NCBI GenBank assembly: GCA_945900755.1 | Contig: CAMDKS010000008.1 | Coordinates: 1-64,000, forward strand | Direction of reading: 5' to 3' | DNA: 64,000 nt | Origin: Bdellovibrio sp. ZAP7 | GTDB taxonomy: Bacteria > Bdellovibrionota_B > Oligoflexia > Oligoflexales > RGVZ01 | In this document: positions 35,142 to 43,439 of the stretch, in pieces | Layout of the letters: every line of letters begins with the position of its first letter | How positions within the stretch are numbered: the stretch's first letter is position 1 | Program-made: the position numbers and the translations under genes | The notes under the pieces: model-generated | What the model was told of the DNA's origin: nothing | The model's database searches: none | Seen by the model: only the letters and a program-made list of their open reading frames with translations

Positions 35142-36458
35142 TTAAGTCTCCCATTTTTCGCTACTGGTTTCTGGCTCGCACTTTGTTGCCAGCACCTTAT
35201 CAATTCGATTGCCGTCCATATCTAACACTTCAAATTTCCAATTTTGGCAGGCGACGATTTGCCCTTCGCGAGGAATTGAATTGGCAATATGCATCACCAA
35301 ACCGCTTAGGGTTTGAGCGACGTCACCCAATACGGGAAGATCTAGGTCCAACATTTCAGACAATTCAAATAGTGTGACCATCCCGTCAATTAAAATGGTT
35401 CCATCGGCCCTCGTTACAAATTTCGGTCGGCTCTCACCACTATTCTGTGGAACTTCACCCATTACCGACCCAACTATGTCGGTCGCAGTGACCACACCTG
35501 CCATTCCTCCAAATTCGTCGATTAGCACGGCCATGTGGGTGCCACGTTCTTTCATGGCTTCGAGCACACGACCCGCTCGCATGGTGTCAGGAAGAAATAA
35601 AGGCTCACTCATGTCTAGTGACAAATCCAAAGTACCAGTGCGGTAAAATTGCTCGAATATTTTTTTTATCGAAATAATTCCGATTAAATTATCTATTTCC
35701 ACGTTAAAGACCGGAAAATATGCGTGGCTCGTAGCCAGCATTTTATCCATATTCATGCTAATCGAATCGTTCAAATTGATTCCAATGATTTTCGTGCGGG
35801 GAGTCATTAAATCCTGAGCTTTGATGTCGCCAAATTGAAGAACCCGTTTAATCATGGTTTCTTCATGGCGATCAAAAACGCCTTCGTCGACCCCTTGCTC
35901 GACAATTAATTTAAACTCATCTTCCGTCACCGAGTGATGCTCCTCGGACTGAGATTTAATGGGGAGCCTTGACAGTACTGCATCCGTCATCCGACTCAAA
36001 ACGTGCGCTATCGGGGTCAGGGTCAATCCGATGCGGCGCATGGCCGGTGCGACACGTATGGCGATGGATTCTGGGGCCAGAAGGGCTAGGCGCTTGGGCA
36101 ACAGCTCCCCTATAAACACCATTAAAAACGTTTCGACGACGATGACCAGTGTCATCCCGATACCGTGCGACCATTTAGCTAACGATGGAATTCCTGTAGA
36201 TACCCAGGCTTCGACACCCGAGGCCATCGTGGCACCGCCATAGACGCCGGCCATAATTCCAAGGATCGTCAAACAAATCTGCATGGACGCCAAAAAACGA
36301 GTCGGTGATTCGGCAAGCGCCAAGGCAACATCAGCGCCCCGTTTTCCCTGTTCAGATAGGAACTGCAAGCGAATTTTACGCGAAGAAATAAGCGACATTT
36401 CCGACATCGCAATAAATCCGTTGACACAAACAATTGAAAGGAGAATTAAGCCTTGCAT
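35142..36458 (-). CDS. HlyC/CorC (CNNM) family membrane protein with CBS pair
   Basis: A 438-residue protein. The N-terminal CNNM/DUF21 domain has three to four membrane helices (about 1-190), with the NGFIAMSEMSLISSR signature. A CBS pair follows (about 210-335, MTPRTKIIGINLND, MAVLIDEFGGMAGVVTATDI) and a CorC_HlyC domain ends it (about 350-430). Relatives are linked to Mg2+/Co2+ export or resistance. It overlaps the upstream DedA gene by 13 nt and runs into the NtrC gene after 4 nt, so all four genes form one operon. Confidence 0.92.
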   Translation of the reverse strand: MQGLILLSIVCVNGFIAMSEMSLISSRKIRLQFLSEQGKRGADVALALAESPTRFLASMQICLTILGIMAGVYGGATMASGVEAWVSTGIPSLAKWSHGIGMTLVIVVETFLMVFIGELLPKRLALLAPESIAIRVAPAMRRIGLTLTPIAHVLSRMTDAVLSRLPIKSQSEEHHSVTEDEFKLIVEQGVDEGVFDRHEETMIKRVLQFGDIKAQDLMTPRTKIIGINLNDSISMNMDKMLATSHAYFPVFNVEIDNLIGIISIKKIFEQFYRTGTLDLSLDMSEPLFLPDTMRAGRVLEAMKERGTHMAVLIDEFGGMAGVVTATDIVGSVMGEVPQNSGESRPKFVTRADGTILIDGMVTLFELSEMLDLDLPVLGDVAQTLSGLVMHIANSIPREGQIVACQNWKFEVLDMDGNRIDKVLATKCEPETSSEKWET

Positions 36459-37108
36459 GTTTTCCTTGATTTTAAATAGGACCTTAAGACTTCCACTACA
36501 GGCATGACCAGCGACAAAGCAATAATGCCCATGATCACGATTGAAAAATTATTTTGAACCCATACTAAATTTCCAAAAAAGTATCCGAGTAATGTTAGGG
36601 GGAGCACCCATAGGAAGGCTCCCGCGACGCTGTAGGTAGCAAATCGCGCAAATTTCATGTGACCAATTCCAGCAATGAACGGCACAAACGTCCGCACTAT
36701 TGGCAGGAACCGCGCGATAATGATGGCCTTACCACCATGCTTGTCGTAAAATATCTTGGCATGGTGAAGATGTTTTTTGTTTAAAAACACCCCAGACTCT
36801 CCCTTAAAAACTTTCGGTCCTAAGTGTCGCCCTACCGTGTAATTAACGCAGTCACCGCACAGGGCAGCGGTAAACATCAAGCCCATTAAGGCCCAAATAT
36901 TCAAGCCCATATCAGGAAGGGCAGCAATGGCGCCCACCGAAAATAAAAGGGAGTCTCCCGGCAAAAATGGCATCACCACTAGGCCAGTTTCCGCAAAAAT
37001 AACGACAAACAAAAGAACATAGGTCCAACCACCTAGGGCTAGGACTATTTCTCGCAGGTGCTTATCCAGGTGTAAAAATAAATCAATAATTTGCCGCAAC
37101 CATTCCAT
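36446..37108 (-). CDS. DedA-family membrane protein
   Basis: A 220-residue integral membrane protein with the DedA/SNARE-associated domain: MPFLPGDSLLFSVGAIA, then AALCGDCVNYTVGRHLG and GRFLPIVRTFVPFIAGIG with the conserved Arg pair. DedA proteins are proposed undecaprenyl-phosphate or phospholipid flippases that depend on proton motive force. It opens the operon with the HlyC/CorC protein and the two-component pair, which hints at envelope stress or ion homeostasis. Confidence 0.92.
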   Translation of the reverse strand: MEWLRQIIDLFLHLDKHLREIVLALGGWTYVLLFVVIFAETGLVVMPFLPGDSLLFSVGAIAALPDMGLNIWALMGLMFTAALCGDCVNYTVGRHLGPKVFKGESGVFLNKKHLHHAKIFYDKHGGKAIIIARFLPIVRTFVPFIAGIGHMKFARFATYSVAGAFLWVLPLTLLGYFFGNLVWVQNNFSIVIMGIIALSLVMPVVEVLRSYLKSRKTCKA

Positions 37109-37178
37109 TGTAAAACTCCCGATTTAGAGCTGAAAAATCATTATTACTCTACCGCCAAGACTTTTCAATGGCAATTGA

Positions 37179-37799
37179 CTAGTTTTGAGTCCGTCTAGGC
37201 CCCATGAAGGTCCTTTTAGAGAGATAATTTCCTAGATATTGGTCAAATGCGGTCTTACTTAAGACCCTCTCGAGCTTTTCAAAGTCGACCGAGGCTTCTA
37301 AGTCTTCACGCGCAGAAAATTGGAGGCTGTTATCAACGACTACTAGCCAAGCCCGTGTTAAGTCTGTGCCGGCAGGAAGAATGGTGCCGTCTGCAGGCTT
37401 ACCGGCGAATTTTCGCCAATCTCCAAATTCCGAGAGTGAGTCCGCCCCATCGCCGACAACGGCGAGAATTAACGTGTTATTATCTTCGCTCCACTTTGAT
37501 TTTAGGGATTTATTAACCCATTCATGCACCAAATTGGCTGTTTTGAGCGAGTTTTCGCACAAATTAGTCGGAGAGCAAGCGGCCGGCCAGTGCATGATAA
37601 CAGTTACAGATCGCCGCATTTGGTCTCTTGTGAGCGGAATATCTAATTGATCTCGCAATACGAATTGACCAACAACACCAAGCTCTGGGCGCTCCAATGC
37701 TCCATGACGCTCCAGCCAAATACGACCGAATAACGGCACCAAACATAAAATAAGAGCGCCGCTGGCCCACAACAATGCTCGTCTCATTCTTACTGTCAT
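37179..37799 (-). CDS. membrane-anchored, possibly thioredoxin-fold (SCO-like) protein
   Basis: A 206-residue protein with one N-terminal membrane anchor (about 8-26). The remainder should be periplasmic. FVLRDQLDIPLTRDQMRRSV then TVIMHWPAACSPTNLCENSL resembles the start of SCO1/peroxiredoxin-like folds, but the Cys pair is spaced C-x5-C instead of C-x3-C. The central TLILAVVGDGADSL strand would fit that fold. No His ligand typical of SCO copper binding is obvious. GGGGG precedes the ATG. It is 70 nt upstream of DedA and could be the first gene of that operon. Confidence 0.6.
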   Translation of the reverse strand: MTVRMRRALLWASGALILCLVPLFGRIWLERHGALERPELGVVGQFVLRDQLDIPLTRDQMRRSVTVIMHWPAACSPTNLCENSLKTANLVHEWVNKSLKSKWSEDNNTLILAVVGDGADSLSEFGDWRKFAGKPADGTILPAGTDLTRAWLVVVDNSLQFSAREDLEASVDFEKLERVLSKTAFDQYLGNYLSKRTFMGPRRTQN

Positions 37800-38038
37800 T
37801 GCGACCCCCCCCCTGTGCTAACTCTCGATAATTACGCCTTTTTAAATCGCCCTGATCATACCTAGAGAAATTAAATTAACATCCAATAAAAATCTGTATC
37901 TTTTTGTGGCATTCCTCCTGAAAGACTGCTACACTCTGCCTAACGTTCTAGAAAATTTTAGAATGCGGTTAACAGCTTCACTAGGAAAATGGAAAGTCTA
38001 TTTTTCGTGTGGGCAAAAATAAAGAGTAGGTTTTGGAT

Positions 38039-38326
38039 ATGGAAAAGAAGCTTTACATTGGTGGACTACCTTACAGCACAACGCAAGAAGCACTAGCTAG
38101 TCTTTTTAGCGAAGTAGGAACAGTCGAGTCAGCACGCATCATCACAGACCGCGAAACAGGTCGCAGCAAAGGCTTTGCCTTCGTTGAAATGAGTTCTGAC
38201 ACTGAAGCACAAGCTGCAGTCGATAAATTCAATGGCCAAGAATTCGAAGGCCGCCGTCTTACAGTTAACGAAGCTCGCCCTCAGCCGCCTCGTGACAACC
38301 GTGGACCACGTCAAAGCCGCTACTAA
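38039..38326 (+). CDS. RNA-binding protein with one RRM domain
   Basis: A 95-residue protein made of a single RRM: RNP2 LYIGGL (5-10), RNP1 KGFAFVEM (44-51), ending with a short basic tail PRDNRGPRQSRY. Start ATG 38039 has AGTAGG 9 nt upstream; TTG 38033 is less likely. Small bacterial RRM proteins bind single-stranded RNA and are often cold-induced, acting as RNA chaperones. The 240-nt upstream gap is AT-rich and contains TTCTA-N8-TAGAA near 37946-37963. A strong terminator follows, so it is monocistronic. Confidence 0.93.
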   Translation: MEKKLYIGGLPYSTTQEALASLFSEVGTVESARIITDRETGRSKGFAFVEMSSDTEAQAAVDKFNGQEFEGRRLTVNEARPQPPRDNRGPRQSRY

Positions 38327-38352
38327 GCGCTTTAGCGATTAAATTCGAAATT

Positions 38353-38389
38353 AAAAAATCCGCACCGGCAATGGTTGCGGATTTTTTTT
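38353..38389 (+). terminator. intrinsic terminator of the RRM gene
   Basis: AAAAAATCCGCACC pairs with GGTTGCGGATTTTTT with a single bulged base, followed by eight T on the plus strand. The A-run on the other arm could also serve the convergent gene ending at 38417. Confidence 0.9.
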
Positions 38390-38416
38390 GTGGCGATCAC
38401 GATATGACTTGGAGCC

Positions 38417-39097
38417 TCAGATCTTGACCATCATCGTACTGCGTGCGTACTCGGTGAGCTCAATCTCTTTACCCTTGGTAATTTGATTAATTTTTCGTAC
38501 TAGCTCGGCAATTCTTAGCATGGCTGTTTCCGCCTTTTTGTAGGCGACCATATCGTTTTTGCTCATTCCAAGAGATAAATTGCCTAAGGCGATAGCCAGC
38601 GGATTATTTATTTCGTGATTAAACGCAACAATTAGGGCGTTCATGGCATCGTGTTGCTGACGACGGCTATTTTCTCGGAAAAGATCGCAAACACTTAGCT
38701 GGGTATTAATGCGAGCAATAGCCACCTCAATATGCACGGGCTTAGCGATATAGTCATTCGCCCCAAGCTGTAGTGCGGAAGCAATATCCTCTGGAGCGTC
38801 ATTTGAGGTAACCATGATCACAGGAACGATGGTTTTTTCAAATTTTTTGCGAATCAGCTTTAGGACTTCAACTCCGTTAATGTCTGGGAGCATGACATCC
38901 AGCAGCACAATTTCAGCCCCGCTCGACGCAATTAAATCCACGACGCCATCTCCGATCAAGTGGGAGACGACTTCAAAGCCACGCTTTACTAGTATCGAGG
39001 ACAAGATCTTATTATTGACGGTGTCATCATCAACCAATAATATTTTCCTAGGCTTAGTTTCGCCAGTAGATTCAATTTTGGTTTTATCTGCAGTCAT
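38417..39097 (-). CDS. receiver domain fused to an orphan DHp (HisKA) domain, no ATPase
   Basis: A 226-residue protein. The receiver (about 17-140) is intact: acidic pocket DDD 23-25, phospho-acceptor Asp67, Thr97 and Lys119. It is followed by a helical segment with AFNHEINNPLAIALGN (His161), a HisKA dimerisation/phosphotransfer motif. The protein ends 65 residues later with no N, G1 or G2 box, and the DNA beyond carries only a terminator, so no ATPase was lost recently by frameshift. It could accept phosphate on Asp67 and exchange it through His161, as Spo0B-like phosphotransferases do (inference). It overlaps the Hpt gene by 4 nt. Confidence 0.85.
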   Translation of the reverse strand: MTADKTKIESTGETKPRKILLVDDDTVNNKILSSILVKRGFEVVSHLIGDGVVDLIASSGAEIVLLDVMLPDINGVEVLKLIRKKFEKTIVPVIMVTSNDAPEDIASALQLGANDYIAKPVHIEVAIARINTQLSVCDLFRENSRRQQHDAMNALIVAFNHEINNPLAIALGNLSLGMSKNDMVAYKKAETAMLRIAELVRKINQITKGKEIELTEYARSTMMVKI

Positions 39098-39453
39098 TGC
39101 GCACCTTTTTTCAGTTGGGATGCCAAAGCATTGATTTCAATGGTTAACCCTTCCATCATGGGTTTTAATGTTGCAAAGTTTGTTTCGCTAGCGGTCAAAT
39201 CGTTGTTTCGACCTTGCTTCTCTAGTTCGTAGCAAACATCTTTAATCAGCGGTGCCTGAAAGTTGGCCGCCGCGCCCTTCAGCGTGTGTGCGGTAAATTC
39301 AAGTGCCTTCGCATCTTTAGAAGTGACCGCAGCTGCAATAGCAGCAACACTGCTGGGAATTTCAAGTAGGAATGCAGCGCATAGCTCGACGAGTATTTCT
39401 TCGTCACCCTTAAACTCTTTCAAGAGTCGGTCTGTGTCAATATAGTTCGTCAT
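39094..39453 (-). CDS. histidine phosphotransfer (Hpt) domain protein
   Basis: A 119-residue all-helical protein consisting of one Hpt domain. The phospho-acceptor is His56 in AHTLKGAAANF, and GDEEILVELCAAFLLEIP forms the first bundle helix. Hpt proteins shuttle phosphate between receiver domains. It is co-transcribed with the REC-DHp gene (4-nt overlap) and divergent from a full histidine kinase at 39775, which supports a multi-step phosphorelay. Confidence 0.9.
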   Translation of the reverse strand: MTNYIDTDRLLKEFKGDEEILVELCAAFLLEIPSSVAAIAAAVTSKDAKALEFTAHTLKGAAANFQAPLIKDVCYELEKQGRNNDLTASETNFATLKPMMEGLTIEINALASQLKKGAQ

Positions 39454-39774
39454 GAGGTTTACCTTTAGTTAGCCGTTAGAATATCGATTCCCTATACTGC
39501 TCGGTTGAAACCGATATAACTTGAGGGCAACTTGTTGGTGAGTTGATAATTGGGCCTGAAACGTAACCGAATCCTGAATAACTAAGCGTTCAAATGTCAA
39601 AAAACATATCCGTAATGGCTGCCAATAGGATCGATTTTTGGTGGAATGCCAACACCGTGTACTCCACGTCATCCCTCAAGTTTTGGGGACGGTCACCGAT
39701 AAGTGGCGCTAGAGACAGCAGAGCTACAGGTTGTTTAGGATTTAAAATCTCAATTTGAGGAATCTTCATTTAGT
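39454..39774. other. divergent intergenic region of 321 nt
   Basis: Control region between the Hpt gene (minus) and the histidine kinase gene (plus). I see no convincing coding frame, no long inverted repeat and no clear consensus promoter. A short CTCAA-TTTGAG motif lies at about 39749-39758, close to the kinase start. Confidence 0.4.
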
Positions 39775-41286
39775 ATGACATCGAGTTCATCCCAAAAAAC
39801 GAAGTTCGTCTCCATCTCCCGAGGATTAATTTTTTCGGTTCTGACGACTAGTACGCTTGTAACAAGCGTATTGACAGTCATGCAGGTCGGGTTGGAATAT
39901 CAGACTAAAAGTAAGGAGATGGATGCACTCATTGTGACTATGGAGGCAAGCCTAATACCGACGATTAGTGACAGAATGTGGAATCTGGACGCCGACGGAA
40001 TCAAGTCAACAATGACGCCAATATTGCCGTCGATGGATGCAAGTTCGATTATACTTAAAAACGACAAAGGTGAGGTTTTGTTCGAGGCGAATATTCCTAA
40101 CTTTGTTCCTAGTTACCCGATGAAAAAAACATTTCCTATTATCAAATCTGATGCGGGAGCAAAAGCAGAGTCCATCGGGCAATTGGAGGTGGTCCTATTT
40201 AAGGACAAAATAATTGATGAAGTGCGGAATAGGTTTTTGTTTGTTTTGTTTTTGAATTCAATTAAAACAGCCGTCGTTGCCGCAGTGCTGCTGATTATTT
40301 TCCATCGTAAAATTGCTGGCCCCATTCTAGACATTACGAAATATTTTGATAGCCACCGCGACCTAACAAAGGTCGACGGCAAAGACTTTAAGGTCAGTGA
40401 ACGTGGCGGCACGAACGACGAACTAAGTGTAATGACGGAACATATCAGGTTGCGGGAGTTGAAGTTGGCCGAATGGTCTGCCCTTCAGCAGGAAAAAATT
40501 GAGCGTGCAGAAAGTGCCCTTGCGGAGGCTGATGAAACCATTCGACAGGAAAAAATAAAAGCTGAAGCCTCTGCCCGTTTGGCTCAGCTCGGAGAGATGG
40601 CGACCTCGATTGCCCATGAAATAAATAATCCACTAGCGATCATTTCCGGCTACAATTTTTTAATTCGCAAGGAGGCGTCTAAACCTGAAGCGGATATGGC
40701 GAAAATTATAAGCACGAATGATTCCGTCGAACAAACCATAAAAAGAATTACAAAAACAATTACCGGACTTCGATCTTATGCACGAGATGGAGCTTCCGAT
40801 CCATTTGAAACTTCTGGGATCAATCAGATGATCGACGACACCGTTTCTATGGTTGAGACGAGACTCAGGTCCAAGGGAGTCCCGTTGCGTCTCGTGGGTG
40901 ACAAGACTCAAGATATTCTGATTAGTGGACGAGCCGTACAAATTGTACAAGTGTTGGTGGCTATGATTAATAACTCGTGTGATGCGGTTTGTTCCCTTCC
41001 TTCCCTTCCTTCTCCCTGGTTAGAGCTCGAAGTGCAACAAGCAGGGCAAATCGTGAAGATTATTTTGACCGATGCCGGTCCTGGGATTTCTCCTGAAATT
41101 GAAGCCAAGATATTTAATCCGTTCTTTTCCACGAAGCCGGTGGGGCAAGGTACTGGCCTCGGTCTTTCTATTGCTCACGGCATCATCCAAGAGCACGGCG
41201 GCAGGATTTTTGTTGATCACTCGTGTAAGAACACAAGATTTGTGATCGAGCTTCCGCTGGTTGCTGGCGTGCAGAAAACGGCCTGA
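39775..41286 (+). CDS. membrane sensor histidine kinase
   Basis: A 503-residue kinase with TM1 (about 16-37), a short periplasmic sensor of about 115 residues (DRMWNLDADGIKSTMTPIL is typical of such sensors), TM2 (about 154-176), a linker and coiled coil (about 225-268), then HisKA with SIAHEINNPLAII (His281). The ATPase shows N-box residues NNSCDAV, G1 TDAGPGIS and G2 GTGLGLSIA. Its H-box matches that of the orphan DHp protein at 38417, so the two probably share origin. It is followed after 38 nt by a degenerate receiver-TPR gene. Confidence 0.92.
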   Translation: MTSSSSQKTKFVSISRGLIFSVLTTSTLVTSVLTVMQVGLEYQTKSKEMDALIVTMEASLIPTISDRMWNLDADGIKSTMTPILPSMDASSIILKNDKGEVLFEANIPNFVPSYPMKKTFPIIKSDAGAKAESIGQLEVVLFKDKIIDEVRNRFLFVLFLNSIKTAVVAAVLLIIFHRKIAGPILDITKYFDSHRDLTKVDGKDFKVSERGGTNDELSVMTEHIRLRELKLAEWSALQQEKIERAESALAEADETIRQEKIKAEASARLAQLGEMATSIAHEINNPLAIISGYNFLIRKEASKPEADMAKIISTNDSVEQTIKRITKTITGLRSYARDGASDPFETSGINQMIDDTVSMVETRLRSKGVPLRLVGDKTQDILISGRAVQIVQVLVAMINNSCDAVCSLPSLPSPWLELEVQQAGQIVKIILTDAGPGISPEIEAKIFNPFFSTKPVGQGTGLGLSIAHGIIQEHGGRIFVDHSCKNTRFVIELPLVAGVQKTA

Positions 41287-41324
41287 TATGGATCCCACTT
41301 GTGGATTTCTAACAGAGGAGAATT

Positions 41325-42581
41325 GTGAATATAACAACTCAATTATCAAATTTTCTTGAAGGTCAGTTTGTGCTGGTCGTTGAGCCGTCTACAAATTATC
41401 GGGCCTCGATTAAGGGTTTTTTTACTAATTTAAAGCAAAAAAATGTTCGCTATGTTCGTTCTGTCGCCGAAGCTCGGCGTGAAATGCTGGTAATTAAAGT
41501 AGGTTTATTTATTGTCGAATGGCAAATGGCTGACAAAAATGGTCTAGAATTCTGCCGTGAAATTCGTAAGGGATCTCAATTTCAGACAACTCCTTTTTTA
41601 TTGCTGAGCACCGAAAATATGCATGCTGACGTCATCCTTGCGAGCGAGGGTGGGATCAACTCTTACCTGCTCAAGCCTTTTTCATACCCCGATTTTTGTG
41701 CTCAACTAACGATTTTAATGCAGAGAAAAAATTTTCCTTCATCAATCAACGCCTTACTAGAGCGGGCTGATCTTCATTTAAAGCAAAAGGACCTGTGGGT
41801 CGCTGAAACACTCTTCAACGAGGCACTGTCCATGAAGCCGACATCTGCGAAAGCTCTTTGTGGGCTTGGTTGCGTACAAATGGAACGCTCCAACATTCCG
41901 TCGGCTCTTAGTTACTTTCGAAAAGCGATTGAGAATAATCCAGAGTATGTCGAAAGCTACAAACTCATTTTAGATATAGCCGAAAGTCGCGCTGACCATT
42001 TGGGAATTCTGCATTCGGCTTCGATACTGCATGACTTAAGTCCAGAAAATCCGCGCTATCCCTTGCTTATCGCTTACTCTCAGTTGGAGTTGAACAATCA
42101 AATCGAATCAGAAAAATTTTTTAAAATCTGCATCCGACTGTCACCTCTTGCGGCTTCAGGTCATAAGGGCATTGGAAATCTATATCTAATCCAAAAAGAA
42201 TTTAAGAAATCCAAGAGGGCCTTGGAGCGTGCTCTAGATCTTGACTCGACAGATGTCTCCACGCTAAATTCGTTGGGTACTGCGTTAGTTCGGCTTGAAA
42301 AATTGGATGAAGGCATTCACAAATATCGCATGGCTCTGACCCTGAATGCCTCTGATGCGCGCGTATTGTTTAATCTTGGCCTTGCGCTCGAACTCAAAGG
42401 AGACTTGTCCGAGGCCCTTAGCGCCTTTCGAAGCGCCATGTCTTCGGACCCGAAATATGCCAAGGCTCAAAAGAATATTGATCGGATCGAGGCGTTATTG
42501 GCGGTGTCTAAAACGGAGGTCTCACAGATTCAAGGGACTTACGATCAAAGTTTTAGTAAAAAAACTAAAAATAGTGCGTAA
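41325..42581 (+). CDS. degenerate receiver domain fused to TPR repeats
   Basis: A 418-residue protein starting at GTG behind AGAGGAG. Residues about 14-135 form a receiver fold, but the acidic pair is Glu20-Pro21 and the phospho-acceptor is Glu65 (FIVEWQM) instead of Asp. The Lys of LLKPF and a Thr/Ser (LLLST) are kept. Glu at this site often mimics a phosphorylated, always-on state. Residues about 140-400 contain at least six TPR-like helical pairs (for example AKALCGLGCVQMERSNIPSA). It is probably a scaffold reading out the neighbouring kinase system through protein contacts rather than phosphorylation. Confidence 0.87.
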   Translation: MNITTQLSNFLEGQFVLVVEPSTNYRASIKGFFTNLKQKNVRYVRSVAEARREMLVIKVGLFIVEWQMADKNGLEFCREIRKGSQFQTTPFLLLSTENMHADVILASEGGINSYLLKPFSYPDFCAQLTILMQRKNFPSSINALLERADLHLKQKDLWVAETLFNEALSMKPTSAKALCGLGCVQMERSNIPSALSYFRKAIENNPEYVESYKLILDIAESRADHLGILHSASILHDLSPENPRYPLLIAYSQLELNNQIESEKFFKICIRLSPLAASGHKGIGNLYLIQKEFKKSKRALERALDLDSTDVSTLNSLGTALVRLEKLDEGIHKYRMALTLNASDARVLFNLGLALELKGDLSEALSAFRSAMSSDPKYAKAQKNIDRIEALLAVSKTEVSQIQGTYDQSFSKKTKNSA

Positions 42582-42658
42582 GACTTGCAGCACTCCCTCC
42601 GTTAGGCTAAAACTAAAGCAGGCGTCTATCTGTTTATTTTTTAATCGCACGGAAATTT

Positions 42659-43333
42659 ATGTCAATCCATTCAGATCAAGCTTCGTTGTATGAGGATCCC
42701 TTAATTGGACGTGCCGCAATTGGCGACCAATTATTCGTCGGACCGTCCATTGAGGACTTCGATATTGACGGTATGGAATTGTCAGCTGCGGCGCTCGCAT
42801 TAGGCATTTCCTCGGACGAAGTTTGGCGTCGAATTCGCAACGGAGTTCTACTTGGACGGACAGTTCAAGGGAAAGTCCTAGTGTACACCGATCTCAAAGT
42901 CGTCAGCGACAATCATGCCGATGATTCGCAGGCGTCAGTGTTCCGAGTTGGGGCCGCAGCAGGGTCAGGACTACCTCCCATACCGACATCCATAAGCAGC
43001 CGGTTGGACCCGTCAAACAACACGGCGAGCACTTTTTTGCTGCCCATTGATGAAGCGTCTACAAGGGGACACCAAGAGATCATGTTACTTATTGATCACT
43101 TGAGTCTCGCTAAAGAGGAAAATCGCGAAATTCTTCGCCTCACACAAGATGCTATGTCTCGGCTAACGCACATGACCGATGTCATGCTTGATATGAAAGA
43201 TGCGTTAATTGCCTCAAAAGAAGAACAAATGTCGATTCTAAAACTTCGATTGAGCGAACAGTCAGCAGATTTGACCCGGGCGCTCAAAGAAAATGAAGAT
43301 CTTGAGACGCTCACGATGGCCCTTCAGCAGTAA
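42659..43333 (+). CDS. HTH and coiled-coil protein of unknown function
   Basis: A 224-residue soluble protein. Residues about 39-76 (ELSAAALALGISSDEVWRRI) look like a MerR/excisionase-type helix-turn-helix. A flexible Ser/Pro/Gly linker follows (about 90-130). The C-terminal half (about 135-224) is a continuous heptad-rich coiled coil (LSLAKEENREILRLTQDAM). It may bind DNA as a coiled-coil dimer or act as a structural factor. It follows the receiver-TPR gene by 77 nt on the same strand. No family name can be given. Confidence 0.7.
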   Translation: MSIHSDQASLYEDPLIGRAAIGDQLFVGPSIEDFDIDGMELSAAALALGISSDEVWRRIRNGVLLGRTVQGKVLVYTDLKVVSDNHADDSQASVFRVGAAAGSGLPPIPTSISSRLDPSNNTASTFLLPIDEASTRGHQEIMLLIDHLSLAKEENREILRLTQDAMSRLTHMTDVMLDMKDALIASKEEQMSILKLRLSEQSADLTRALKENEDLETLTMALQQ

Positions 43334-43439
43334 AATCATTCTAAAGCTTGCCAAAAACGGTCATTTCAATCATCATAATAAGTATTGATCTACTTATTTG
43401 AACCTGATTCGCATACTTATTTAAAAGGTATTGTAGCCC

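Noticed and set aside
39094..39097. Frameshift splitting a single Hpt-REC hybrid protein
   Set aside because: Both proteins have complete domains with normal ends, and the 4-nt overlap is typical of coupled genes.
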